From Arion vulgaris (taxonomy: Eukaryota > Mollusca > Gastropoda > Stylommatophora > Arionidae): DNA of 64,000 nucleotides. This document shows positions 1 through 13,400 of this stretch, one piece after another. The translations under genes were made by a program, and so were the position numbers. Position 1 is the stretch's first letter, and each line of letters starts with the position of its first letter. The notes beneath the pieces are model-generated. The model did no database searches. It was not told the origin of the DNA and saw only the letters and a list, made by a program, of their open reading frames with translations. The DNA lies in NCBI GenBank assembly GCA_020796225.1, contig CM036761.1, positions 38,748,428-38,812,427 of the forward strand, written 5' to 3'.

Positions 1-167
1 GACTGAACATGCTATGAAATGCATACTTTTTAACTAACTTAACTAACTCATCACTATGTAAAGAAATGATATAAAAACTTTAAAATGGTCATATTGACAT
101 ACAAATAAATGTCTGCATGAGTAAGATGCCCAAGTTTCATGATGCCAGAAACGAAGCATGTAAAAAC

Positions 168-312
168 AAAGTTATATAGTTTTACAAAATACGACGACAA
201 TATACGGCAACATTTCGACCAAAATGTCTTTATCATGGTTACTGTATATTGTTTTTGTACGTTTACATTTTAGTTTTATATTGTACTTTGTAAAACTATA
301 TTGCTTTGTTTC
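168..312. repeat. Small inverted-repeat element (fold-back family)
   Basis: Arms of about 24 bases (acaaagttatatagttttac at the left, its near reverse complement at 281-312) flank a core that carries, on the minus strand, GATAAAGAC...GGTCGAAATG. The same core and arm sequence recur at 42.2-42.9 kb and 45.05 kb, so this is a diverged copy of that family. Confidence 0.5.
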
Positions 313-1050
313 TCTCTCTCTCTCGCGATCACCATTGCTTTGTTTTTACATGTTTCGCCATTGCTACATAATTTTACCGCAGTCTTCCCTTATATCGATG
401 ATGCCATAAGGTATTTTCAAGTTTATCATGTGACACACAGACAAACAATTCTTTTTATAACTAAGATATATATATAAAAAATGATCAAAATGTTATCTGA
501 AATTTAATTTTCTCAAACCACAAACATTTTCCCTATGCAAGAAGGGCCACCAGTAAAGCATAGGATTACTGTTCAGCTCAAGAAGAATGTGGTATATAGA
601 TATGCTACTATGAGGCCAAAATGTGGACAATAATGAAGTCCCAACATGAAATAAAACATGCTAAGAAATTTTTTTTTTTAAATTAAATTAAAAAAAAGAT
701 GCATGTGGGAGACTACATAATTGGTAAAGAGCTATAGTCACAAATATGTCTTTATAAGCATCACAACCACTGTATAATCAATGCCCAGTAACATTTCTCA
801 ACAATGGAAACTGTGTGTTGTGGGTAAGTATAGTAACATTTGTCCCTCAAAAGATATCTTTACATTAACAGGCAGATAAAAGTTCTTTCCAGATCAATTC
901 TTCATGCTAACAGACCGTTTGTTTTTTTTGCTTTTCTCTTCTCCTACCAAACTCAACTGTTCCCTGAACATTTTTTTGTTGAAAGGAAGTCATGTCTGTT
1001 GACATGTCCAAATCATGCAAACTTATGACATTGCACCACTACCGTCACCC
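313..1050. other. Gene-free stretch
   Basis: AT-rich sequence with a short CT run at 310-325 and A/T homopolymers near 670-700. I see no gene or recognisable repeat. Confidence 0.5.
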
Positions 1051-1052
1051 GT

Positions 1053-1312
1053 GTGTTGTCGCGGCCCTCAATGGGAGCAAAGAATAGTAACACTGTGACC
1101 TATAAGGCATGTCGTAAGAGGCGACTGAGATATGGGCCTAGGCAAGATACCCTAGTAAATAAAATGTGTCGCAGAAATCAGATGTGCTGGCTTACTTGTA
1201 GGTGCATAACTAGCACAACGTACAATCGCTCTTGGGCTAAAATCACATACAAATCATATAGAGTGGTTAACATGTGGTCGATATGGAGCGGTCGAAGAAG
1301 AAGCACCACGAC
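1053..1312 (+). repeat. SINE-C copy 1
   Basis: Begins near gagcaaagaatagtaacac, contains catgtcgtaagaggcgact and gtcgcagaaatcagatgtgc, and ends in agtggttaacatgtggtcg. It aligns over its full length with copies at 19258-19500 and 26353-26600 and, inverted, at 7556-7765. Its front part resembles SINE-B. Confidence 0.7.
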
Positions 1313-1334
1313 CAGATGTGCTTCATGCTAGAGT

Positions 1335-1860
1335 AGTTATTGTATTTCTGAAGAAATTTGTTTGTTTTGTGTTCTTTGTAAGAGGTTCACAACTTTTTCT
1401 TTCTCAAATCCTGTTTTGTCTCACAGTGTCAGGATAAGAAGATATTTCTAGAACAGGCTTTTGTGTGCGCTTTCATAAAGTGTTTCCTGTTGCCGCTGTT
1501 ATCTCTAAGGTCCAATTTTGTGACGGCATTTTTGCCTTGTATCTACTGTATCGGAGTAACATTGCTCCTTGAGTTTGTTGGTAATCTGCTTATGTGACTG
1601 ATACCTTTAATTTGTTGTTTCTTGATGAAGTTCAGTAGTACTGATGCTGTACCCACTTTTTCCTGCTGTTTTCATTTCTAAACCGGTCTCTTCTTGACAG
1701 TCATGTAAAGACACCGGTTTTATATTGGTTCACAGCATCCTTCTATAAATATATATTCAAAATACTGATTTAATCTTTTCATATCTTGATTTATTATCTT
1801 GCTCCCACATCCATACAAAAGTATAGACATCAATATCAATTTGTATGTGTAAATTTATAT
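1335..1860 (-). mobile_element. LINE 3' fragment, family B
   Basis: Broken minus-strand frames give pieces typical of the C-terminal part of a LINE reverse-transcriptase protein (LLYGCGS, HISRLPTNS, followed by a short Lys-rich tail). Related copies lie at 10.3-10.6 and 28.2-28.5 kb. It abuts the 3' end of the PARP gene. Confidence 0.6.
1790..1795 (-). promoter_or_regulatory. Possible polyadenylation signal (AATAAA)
   Basis: AATAAA on the minus strand about 95 bases after the PARP stop codon. It lies within an old LINE remnant, so the gene may use a transposon-derived polyadenylation site. Confidence 0.35.
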
Positions 1861-1889
1861 ATAAAGTGTAAGAAACCAGTGTCGGAGAA

Positions 1890-2137
1890 TCAGTTTGAAA
1901 ATTGGATTAAATACTCTGGATAACACTGGGAATTGTCAAACACTGTGTACATGGTTGGTGAGGAAACGTTATCTACACAGCTGTCATACATTCTTCTTGA
2001 TGTGCCGTGGTATTGAGGGCGCGTCATTTGTTTCTGACCATGCTGTGACCATCCACAGATGACTCGGGCTAAAAATATCATCCCTGATTTGTCTGCGTAT
2101 CTCTCAGAATATTTGGAAGTGATGCTGAAGTAGATAC
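1890..2137 (-). CDS. PARP gene, last coding exon
   Basis: The acceptor AACCACCAG precedes 2137; TGA stop at 1890-1892. It begins GIYFS (catalytic Tyr1111) and continues with SERYAD, MIFLARVICG, RMYDSCVDNV, P-T-M-Y-T-V-F-D and QCYPEYLIQFS, the canonical PARP C terminus. Met1171 occupies the site of Glu988 in PARP1. The stop falls right after the usual end of the domain, so the C terminus looks complete. Confidence 0.92.
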
Positions 2138-5100
2138 CTGGTGGTTAGAGAGAAAAAAAGAGCATACAGTAATTTTACAAACTAAATATAATAAAGTTAA
2201 TATGCCCGCCTGCCCAGCGTGCTCATAGCGCGTTGGACGACCGGTGACAAGCCCTCTGTGAGTGCGGGTTCAATTCTGCAGGCTGGCAGAAAAGCCACAG
2301 GTTCTCCAGATTTATGGTGTTCGTGGCACCGAACCAAAGGGTTACGATGTCCATGGCACTCGAGTCAAGAGCTGAAAGCTCAAGTGCTTCTGGATCGTGA
2401 AAAAAAATATAATTCAAAATGTTCACATTTTCAAGTGTTCAATAGCAGTTGAGGATTTTGGTTAAATCATATTTTAATGGTAGTGAATCTACAGCAAATA
2501 CAATACATTGGAAGTATCTTCACATCTGATAGTAGACTGGACAGAGAGATCGAAATTAGAATCCAGCAAGCCAACAACATTACATACCAGCTTACCCCAA
2601 TTTTGAAACACCCAGCTATTCCAGTAGTGACTAAAAGACAGATTATAAATTCAATCTTTATACCAACACTGTGCTACCAGAGCCAAACATGGGCACTGAC
2701 AAAAGAACAAGAAAGGAAAATTACCACATGCCAAATGAGATGCCTGAGGAAAGCAGTAAATAAAACAAGAAGAGACCATATAAGAAATGAGGAAATTAGA
2801 AGAACAGTCGGAACAACACCTGCTATTAGATTTATTGAAAACAGAGACTCAAATGGTTTGGCCACTTGGTCAGAATGAGCCCGAATACACCAGTTGCAAG
2901 AGCGTACAACCTGAAAATGGAATCATCAAGAGGAAAGGGCAGACCAAGAAAAAGATGGGCTGATGGAGTTACAGACATCTTAAAACTCCAGAATACCACA
3001 CCATATCAAGCGACCGAGCGTGCATTATCTCCGAAACCGATCATCAGTTAAACCTGCTACGCCTAGCGGCAAAAAGCAGAGAAGGACAAAAGAAAGAAAG
3101 AAGAATCTACAGCCCTAACCAAAGTGTAAAATAAAATAACTTGTTACCGCATGTAATACTGCTTTTTATGCGGTGTAGTTTTAATGCCTGTGGAATTTAA
3201 TGGCCGCATGGCTAGTGCATTCACTGTTAAACTGTTCAGGTTAGGATTTTTCTGAAATCCGTAAACAGGTTAGAACTGTAAGTATATCAAATGTGGTGTA
3301 GCTAGACAAAAGCCCTATACTAATAGTCAAAGAAGAATAGTAAACCAATATAGAACTGGTGTTTTTAGTTGCCACATGCTGAGAGACATAACGAGGAGAT
3401 TAGAGCACTTATGGATTGATCAGTTCGATATGTGGTGATGATGATCGATGACTAAACTAAACTGACATTCTGCTGCAATACAGGACAACTCCTGTAGTAA
3501 ACATTCTTACAGTCATAGAAAATATGTGTCCCTACAGTGATAGTATCTGTAGCATGTTGTATTACATGACAACCTGAGCAAAAATTGTTGTTACAATCAA
3601 CATTTTTGCACCCCCCATAGGTGCCCAACTCCTTTCAGCCTAATGAAAGTTTCAACCTACTCAGTAGCTCCAGCAACAGTGCAGAGTTTTTCCCCAACTC
3701 AGAAAGTCAGAGTACACATTTTCAACTGGTCAGACAAGGGAATCGACCACATTGGAAATTAAACCCCTGCAGCAGTGTAACTACACCCTCCTTGTTGTAT
3801 TGTATGTTTGCTGGTCACAGGCAGAACTAAGAGGGATATAGTAGTGTCACTACCACTTCTCTAGGTAAGTGTTTTCTGTTCCCTGCATTGCCCCAGGCTC
3901 CCGAGGCCAGCAGTTATCTCTAGTCTTTGACTGGTGTACTTCTCAGATTTCCGGATATGATTCTGAGACCAAAGTTCTCTCTCTCTCTCTCTCTCTCAAT
4001 CCCCGCTTAGACTTTTTTTTTTTTTTTTTTTTCTTTCGTCCGCTTTCAACTCAGACGGTTTCATCTCTGAAACTGATTTTTGCGTGAAAATCCGTTTTCC
4101 AATTTCTTACAATGGCAGCAGCGTGCACATTGTAAATTACTTTACACTGGCAGCCGTGTGCTCAATGTACTCGTAATTAGTATTCCTCGCCATACAGGCA
4201 GATTTTCTCCGACTTCAGAGGTACTCACATTATCGTCCTGAGTAAGACCAGGGACTCGAACAAATGCCGGACAGTAGGTTCGAACCCGAGCTATGAGGCG
4301 TCTCACAGCTAGCAGGCCGAGCTACTATCAACTACTCTAGGCAGTCCCCCCCCCGCTTAGACTGATGTACCAGATTGTCTCATGAATTCTGCTGTTGTTT
4401 TTAGGGACTCTGTCCCTCCGTACAGCTTCTCACTAAACTCGGTATTATCGGGCTAGGTTTCGTTTCTCAGGCCTGCTAGCATATGGCAGTTTTGTAGTAG
4501 GTGCTCTGCCCTCATGTCCGCCTACTCACAGTGGCACAGGCTAGTTGTGCCAATTTTGAATTTGTTGTACAAGTGTGACCAGTGTTCTATATTTTGCCTA
4601 GCTTGTTTAAATTTGTTTATGATGCGGTCGTTTAGGCTCCTGTGTCATACTCCAGCGTTGAGCATACATATTCAGTGTATATATGGTTCCTGCTTGTTTT
4701 TATTTCACAAGCATTAGTCTGAGTGTGACATTCTGACAGTTCAAAAGTGAATATAAAACTAATTATGTCTGTCTTTGTCTGCTCAGACTTCTATTCCTCT
4801 ACCTATCTGAAGTTTAGCTTGCTATGCTACTAAAAGCTGGTGTTTTAATCCAAGGTATTGGGTCCGCCTGCCCAGCGTGTTCGTAGCGCTGTGACTACGG
4901 GTAACAAGTCCTCTGTGTGTGCGGGTTCAATTCCACGGACTGGCAGAAAAGCCACAGATTTCCCAGATTTACGGTGTTCGTGTCACCGAACCGAAGGGTT
5001 ATGATGTCCATGGCACCAAGCCGAAGAGCTTTCAGCTCAAGTGCTTCTGCATAAAAAACAATAAAAATCCAAGGTATATGCCTGCAAAGAGAACCGCAGC

Positions 5101-7430
5101 AGTGTAGTTGTTAGTGAACCCGCTTCTTAGGCTTGCGGTCTGGGTTTAATTTCACAGTTAATGTGGAATTTTTCAGACCATAGCGGCTTTCAGGTCGACC
5201 CAGCTTCAATTGGGTACTAGGATAAGCACTGTTAAGTAAAGGCAGACAGTGTGATACTGACCACATCACCCATCATGTAACGACTGTCAATGAAAAATAT
5301 GTGCATAACACCGTATTACCGATATACTATGTGGTATAAAAACGGTTACTTTACTTTTTAAAATTTTATATACATGCAAGGTAGGATGTAGTAGTGCTAT
5401 TACTTCATTCTACATAAAGTACACAAATTCTTGTCTACTTTTGCGTTTGTTCTTTACAACCAATTTTAATCACTCTTTGTGATGTTTGATCTTTGCCAAG
5501 AACGTGTATATGTTGCACATTGGTTTGGTAGGCCCATCAACGCATAGACTTCTACACTTTTAGGACATGTGCATTCGATTTCAGTCAAACCTCCTTACTC
5601 GCCTCTTATGACATGCATGGCAGGTAACAGTGGTTCTATTCTTTACACCCCAAATTTGGGACCAGGTAACCACTCGGGCGAAATTCTTGTCAATAAACTA
5701 GACATGGAAAAACATGATTTCAATCACTTGATTAGCATACTCCATGAAATAAATCTCACTTTATCATTAACTTGAACAAAATGACAGATAATCTACCTTT
5801 TCCCAAGAGTGCTCCGTTTGAGGTAGGAACCCTCATATCGAAACCTTCTGCACATATATTCACAATGTTTTCAGCCTTTGTTCCATGAAAGAGAAATTTT
5901 TCTTTAAGATCTGCAGCACCAATGTCTTCTTCTGCATGCTTCCTCTTTCTGAAAACAACAGAAAATGCATAAAAAGAACATTCTTAGGAAGTAGAAATAT
6001 TAACATGGTTGAATTCATTACACTACTAGTTAGTATAACTAAGTTATATTTTAAAACGAAATCTTTATTCTTTTTCTGATGTCATCTCATGTTAGGCTGG
6101 GATTCTGAATTCTTTTATATAGTCTGCTGCCTGCTTCAATATTTCAGTTCAACCACATGGTTTCTCTTTGAAGGTGGGGGATGCAGGGTACATTCTTGTA
6201 CTTGACTCTGCTTACCGTGAGAAATATTGTATCAGATCAAGGAAGTTGTCCTTTTTTTTAGGGGGATTACTTAGTCTTTTATTCTTAGTGTTATGGATCT
6301 CTGTATGGTAGAGAATAGGTGCTCGCCTCTCGTGCCAAAAGTAACGCTCGCACCTTGTGGAGCCATCGGGATATTTTTCCAGAGATCTCTGTGAAGGTGT
6401 GATCGAGTTCCAAGTTCTATAGGAGACGGATGATTTTTTTCCTGATCCAGAAGCACTTGAGCTTTCAGCTCTTCGGCTCAGCGCCATGGACATCATAACC
6501 CTTTGGTTCGGTGCCACGAACACCATAAATGTAGAGAACCTGTGGCTTTTCTGCCAGCCCACGGAATTGAACAGCACTCCCAGGGGGTGTGTCACCCGTT
6601 GTCCAACGCACTACGAACACGCTGGGCAGGCAGGCGGAGACAAATGATAAAGCATAGATCTTGTGTTCAATTTGAGCCTGTAAAAGAACCCTTTGCGGTT
6701 CAAAATCGAGTAGAGCAGCTGGAAAGTCGCTGCCCAGGCAAAATTCATTAGAAAAATTTTTAATAAAAAAATCCTCCAAAATATCTTCACTACCTCCAAA
6801 TTACATCAGGGACCCTCACAGGTACTACAGAGTTTGTGCACTGCAGCTGAGATCTTACTGTTTAAGAAAGAGATCGAAGCACATATGGTTACTCACCAAA
6901 GTGCAATAATGATGGTTCTATCAACCAATCTTAGTGTTGCTGCTGTTATCTTCTTGGATATGGTGAAGATTGTGTATATGATTTGCTTAGTAACACTCAA
7001 GGTAGGAACAGAAGAAGTAAACTAGACAACATACAGCAAAGTTAACTGAAGTATACACATAAGAAAAAAAATGATCTTACTACTGCAGACTGAAAAGAAA
7101 AACTTAGATCCCTATCGCCCGAGTGGTTACCAGGGCCCAAATTGAGGTGTAAAGAATAGAACCACTGTTGCCTGCCACACACGAGGCGACTAAGGAGGTT
7201 GGGTGCGGGCTAGCTACCCCACACCGTAAAAACACTAGATGGCAACAGAACGGAGAGCGAACCGAGTAAACGCTGGCTGAAACCGGACCCATCGTCGAAG
7301 AATAAGCACTAGAGCTCCAAATGGTGCTGAAGATATGACGTAGAACATACCAATGCTAAGGCCGCATGAATCAGATTTCCACATGAATAGAATTTATGGG
7401 GAGATGTGGTACATCGGTCTGTGTGGTGAT

Positions 7431-7467
<37 letters not shown>

Positions 7468-10400
7468 TATTATTCAAATTAAAGACTTCTTTTTCTATGA
7501 ACGATTAATTATCAACCATTTGTTAAACCATACTTTTGTGTTGTTAAACCACGTTTTGTGATTAGAATATGATCCAAGCCGAAGAGCAATTGTACACTGT
7601 GCTAGTTATGCACCTACAAGTTGGCCAGCACATCCAATTTCTGCAACACTTTTATTTACTAGGTAGCTTCCTAGCCCGCTACCTTAGTTGTCTCTTACGA
7701 TATGCCTTGTAGGTCGCAGTGTTACTATTCTTTACTCCACATGCAGACCCCTGCACCACACGGGTAAAATTTACTATTTAAAGTACAACAATCAAAATAT
7801 CTACTTACAGGACATATTTTTCCCACAGTTTCAAATTCTGTATCCGAAGTATTTGGACAACATGACATTTTGCTGATGACGTCTTTGCAAAGAAAGCAGC
7901 AACAGCTGACCCTTCATTGCTGGTTAGTGGTACATTGACCTGGACAAAGCTCTAGAGAATGAAAATTACAAATTATGTGATAACTCAACAAACATTATAT
8001 GAAATATCTCAACATGAAACATGGTAGTTTTATAAATGACAACAACAGACTCAATTTAGAACATTTTTATATCAAGTCGTTCTTGGCAGTGCCGCATCGG
8101 ATGAACTAGTATATGTGTGAATAATCTCGAGCTCGATTGGTTACCGGGCTCACATTTGGAGTGTAAAGAATACAAAGACTGTTACCTGCAACACATGTCG
8201 TAAGAGGCGACTAAGGAGGTTTGGCTGAAATCGGATGCACGTGTCGTAAATGTATAGAAGTCAACCTGCTGCCTTGCAGGTCGGCTGGAGACAGCCGAAG
8301 GCTAACGGAGAACGAACCCAGTAAACATTGACTGAATCCAGACACATCGCTGAAGGATAAGCACCAGAGGTTCAAATGGCGCTGAAGATGTGACAAAACC
8401 CACCCATGCTAAGGCTGTATGAATCAGATTTCCACATAAATGAATTTATGTTAGATCTGGTACATCGGTCTTTTAGGTGATCGCGAAAGAGAGAGAATAA
8501 TCTCAGAGTGTCTTATGCTATCAGAGAGAGCTGCTCAAGCTTTTATTGCATATAAGAGTGTTAAGAAACCATATTTCATACCTTAAGGTATATCGGGTAA
8601 TACAGTGTTAGGGTCTGTATTTTGTATTGACTGTTGGCACACTATGGGTGATGTGGTAAACATCAGCAGGTCGTATTTACTTCCCAGTGCTTTTCCTGGT
8701 ACCCAATTAAGGCTGGGTCAACCTGAGAGCCGGTACAGTTGGAAAAATATTCCCCGCCAACTGTGGAATTGAACCAGTACCACTAGCCTAAAAAGCAAGT
8801 TCACTAACAACTATGCTACTGAAGCTCTCATACAAGAGTGTGTCATTCGGCTATTTAAAAGCTCTCACCTTCCAGGCAAGATCAAGTGTTTGCCATTTCT
8901 CTTTGATCTTAGCCAAAAAAACAACAGATCAAATAGCCTTTGTCCTGATGTTACACCTGATGATCTAGAACATGGGTTCCCAAAGTGGGCGATACCACCC
9001 CCAGTGGGGCTAAGCCTTCCAGGGGGCGATGGATTCAGAAGCATTTGGGGAGTTTTTTTATTTTTTATTTTCGATTGAATAATCATAAAAAAATTTGAAT
9101 TCTACATTTTAATTCATCTTATGTCCATCATACACGATCCACTTTTTCATCAATTTTCTATCTCATGTATGTAATCATTTGAAAATTGACCATGTATGAC
9201 AGAAATATATATCAATTTTCTATGTCAAAGTGAAAATGAAGCAGGGAAGGAGTCAGATGGACAATGTAAACCAGAAAATGATCACATTATCTGTCTATTA
9301 AGAAGTCTGTTCTCAAACCTCTTGATTATGAATGTTCAAACCTCTCAATGTAGAAAACAAAGTTATTACCAGAACACCCAACAATCACAAACTTCATGTC
9401 AATCATCACTCAACACTTGCACATTTCTAAACTAGGCAGCAGCTGCAAAAGACTGATACACTTAGAAGCTCTAGATAACATCAATTACTTGACGAACACT
9501 CAATGCCGTGAAGGGTATCTTCTTTCTTCTTCTTCTTTTGTTGTGACACTGTTACTGGGCTGTTACCCAGTGTCGTTGTTTTCTGTTTTTTCTCTTGTGC
9601 CATTCTGGTGGCTTGGGTGATTGTTATTTTTGCTCTTTGGCAGGATTCTGCTATGTCATCTAACCATCTTTTTCGTGATCTACCTCTCGTCTTCTTTCCT
9701 GATGTTCTGTTGTAGAAGACTGTGTATACTGTGAAGTTTGGATGCATTCTTATTAAGTGGCCAAACCACTTCTTTCTTTCTCAATGTAATTCAAGCAAGG
9801 CTCTGTGCCAACTTTCTTTCTTATGTTGATGACTCTGTCTTTTCTGGTGTTGTTGGTAACTTTTTGCAGGGACCACATTTCACATGTAGTTATTTTTTGT
9901 GACTGCGCTTATTCATTGTCCATGTTTGGTTTGGCTCTGGTAACACAAAGTAGATGAAGTGTATCAATAGACTACAAATCACATTTAGAATATTAACATA
10001 AAAAATTGACATGTATGTTCTCTACCGACCTTATTGAAAGGTGTTACATTTAAGTTCCAGTTTTGTGGAAGTTTAGAGATATCCTTCAAACACTCTGTGC
10101 CAACAATACTTAGAAGGTAGCAACCATCATGTTCCTCTTGGTGTGCCCATGGAGCCTTACAGTAGCGGCAACAGCTCTGAAACAGAAAAGAAAAATCTTT
10201 AAGGAAAGTTCTGGAGAGAATTGATATACAGTCAACTCTTTGATTGTCCAAATAATATATTAATATAAATATATATTATAATAATATATTAATATAAAAG
10301 GAATCTTCTTTTTTTCTTTCTCTCTTGTTTTTCCCTCCCAGCATCAGGATAAGAAGAGATTTATAGAATGGGCTTTTGCAAGTGTTTCATAAAGTATTTT

Positions 10401-13400
10401 TCGCCACCTCTGTTATCTCTGAGATCCACCATTTGAATGGACAGCTTTTTGTTATGTATCCACTGTATCAGAGTAACATTGATCTTTGAGGTGCACTGTC
10501 TGTTGGTAATCTATTTATGTGACTGAACACATTTAATTTGTTGTTTCTTGATGAAGTTTAGTACTGATGTTGTACTCCATTTTTTCATTGATGTCTTCAG
10601 TTCTAAACTGGTCTCTTCTTGATTATCCAAAGTAAAGGTAAGAAAGAAGGCAACAGAAAGTTAAATAAACAAATACATCAAAATGTTTACAAAATTAATA
10701 TAGAAGGAATCTGCGCTGTTTATTTGGACAGAAATGGCAGGTAATAGCTCAACATCATACAGCAGTGAAGTATTGAAGTAAATAAGTTTTCTATTCCTCT
10801 CATGCTGTGTAACTTGGGCTGGAGTCATGCTGAATTTATTTACTGTCTCTCCAATTCCATCTAGCCAACTTTTTGGTCACCTTCATGCTTTGTATCATGA
10901 TACTCTCATGTAGAATGTTCATACTGCAGTCAGGTCAGATTTCATTCTAACCCGATGACTGATCCACTCATTTCTTTTTTCTAGAAAATTGTTGACTGAT
11001 TGTTTTTTTATTTGCTCTTATAATTTAATTGTTGATAGAAGTGATGATGCATATCTATCCTAATTTTCACAGCTCCAGTATATGTTCTCGAAACTAGGAA
11101 CTCAGAAAGAGATGATGGCGATGGATAGGACATACATTGAGAAGACTGACCAGAAGCATTGCAAGACAGGCACTGTTTTGGAAACCGCAGGGAAAGAAGA
11201 GTAGGGGAAAGCCTAGACAGACCTGGAGAAGACAGCTGGAGGCTGAAATTAAAAGGATAGGTAAAACATGGACAGAATTGGAAGGGATGGCAAGAGAGAG
11301 GAAGAGCTGGAAGAAGTTTGTTGAAGAGCTTGCTCCGTTGGGAGTTGAAAGGTGATATGTTCTGAATTTTAATTTAAAATTTAACAAATTAGGCTGTCAT
11401 CTACAAATGGAGTGACTAGTGTGCAGACCAATTTGAGTAACATTTAACTCAACGGGACTCTAGAGCCGATATATCGGTTCAGAGTAATGTTCATGATGTT
11501 GCAGAACCGATATATCGGCTTTTGGATGTCTGTTCACGGAAACGAATGTATCTTCAGAACCTCTTTACTGAAGTTAAAAAAATCTTCATAAACGGAAAGT
11601 ATATATATGTAGGTACATTACTATCTCCATTTAAAAAAGATTTGAAAGAGGGAAAGCAGTGTATTATTGTGTTCAAGTTGAGACTTTTTTTTTAAAACGT
11701 TAATGTTTCCGACGATGTTTACAGTGTAATCTTGAGTACTGTTAGATCAAATTATAACTTGTGATAGTAATGAAGAAGATTTAATTGATGGTAATAATGA
11801 CATTTGATTGTTTATGAAATGCAGTATCGATAGTTGTAAGTCTAATGTAATAATTGCATCTAAAGAATGGGCGTTCCACATTCCATTTATTGACATGTCT
11901 GCACTAAAAAGTGAATATTATAAAAACTATTGCACCTAGTTAGATGAAACTTATAGAATATGTTCGCACATGGTTTATCTTCATGTAACTGCTACTTCTG
12001 GAAACATCTATGAATACTAAGATGTAATACAAACCGGAGAGTAGAAATAATATTTTATGATTTTTTGTTTTTCAAAATAGTCATGCTACAATAATCTAAT
12101 TTTCTCAAACGTATATCACCTGATGTAAAATATTATTATATTAATGTATTCCACATCCAATTAGCAACAATTTAATATATAATATGTCATACTTTAGAGA
12201 AACAGTACAAGGGTTATAAAGGATTAAACTAATTGACATTGAATGTTAAATTTGAAGCGCAAAATAAATGCGTCCAGAGGTCAAAATAATACAGGGCGAA
12301 AGGGTTAAGTTTAAAAGTCAGCTCTCTAACTACTTAATAAGACCCTCAGAGACTGAAACAAATAGACTTAAAATTAAACCTGTTATACCATAATTTTTTT
12401 GTATTTATCCAGAAGCACTTGAGATTTCAGCTCTTCGGCTCAGTGCCATGGACATTGTAACCCTTCAGTGTGGTGCCACGTACACTGTAAATCTGGAGAA
12501 CATGTGGCTTTTCTGCCAGCCCGCAGAATTGAACCGCGCTCACAGGGGGCTTGTCACCCGTCATCCAACGCGCTACGAAAACGCTGAGTTTATACCATAA
12601 ATAACACACACACACCTTAAAGTAACATATATATTATGTACATGCACACACTACATATACTGAAATAAAGCTTGTAGATAGACAAGCATATACTCTACTT
12701 CTTACTCTCATTCTACTTTCTCTCAAATGTCTAAAAATCAAACCCATACACTTTTGCAAGTGGCACAAATAAAATGTAGCAGATATTCCTCCAGCAGTCC
12801 TGGACAAGAACAATGAGGGCAGCTGTTGAAGAAATGTAATAATATATATTACTAAGTAAGACTGAACTCTGCAAAACTTTCTGTACAACAAGGACATTCA
12901 GCACATATTCAACACTCAGTAAAACTGGCTCAGTTAACCACAATAAGTGTTTTCACTTCTCTACAAACATTAACATACAATAAATCAACAAATAATTGTT
13001 ATATTAAATATTCAGGACATATTCTTCTTCTTCTCTTCCACCTTATCTCTGTCGTTATGATTTTCCGCTCATTAGCTGCTGTTATTGCCCATGTTTGACA
13101 CTGGTAACACAGTGTTGGCCAGATATTCAGGATGCTGAAAGCAAAGTCAGTAACACACTTTGCTAGTAACCACATGCCAGGAGAATTCTGTGATTTGAGG
13201 CCAACTTAAGCCAAACAAATTTTGTGTGCACACGGTATGTGGTCTGACTACAGGTTTCCTGATCCTTTACATGGCCTGATCCTTTACTTGGCCTGATCCT
13301 TCACTTGGCCTGATCCTTTACTTGGCCTGATCCCTTTACTTGGCCTGATCCTTCACTTGGCCTGATCCCTTTACTTGGCCTGATCCTTTACTTGGCCTGA

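Noticed and set aside
6212..6799. Overlapping frames of 60-127 codons at the SINE-E/SINE-A nest
   Set aside because: The same translated text appears in every SINE-A copy; it is SINE sequence, not a protein gene.
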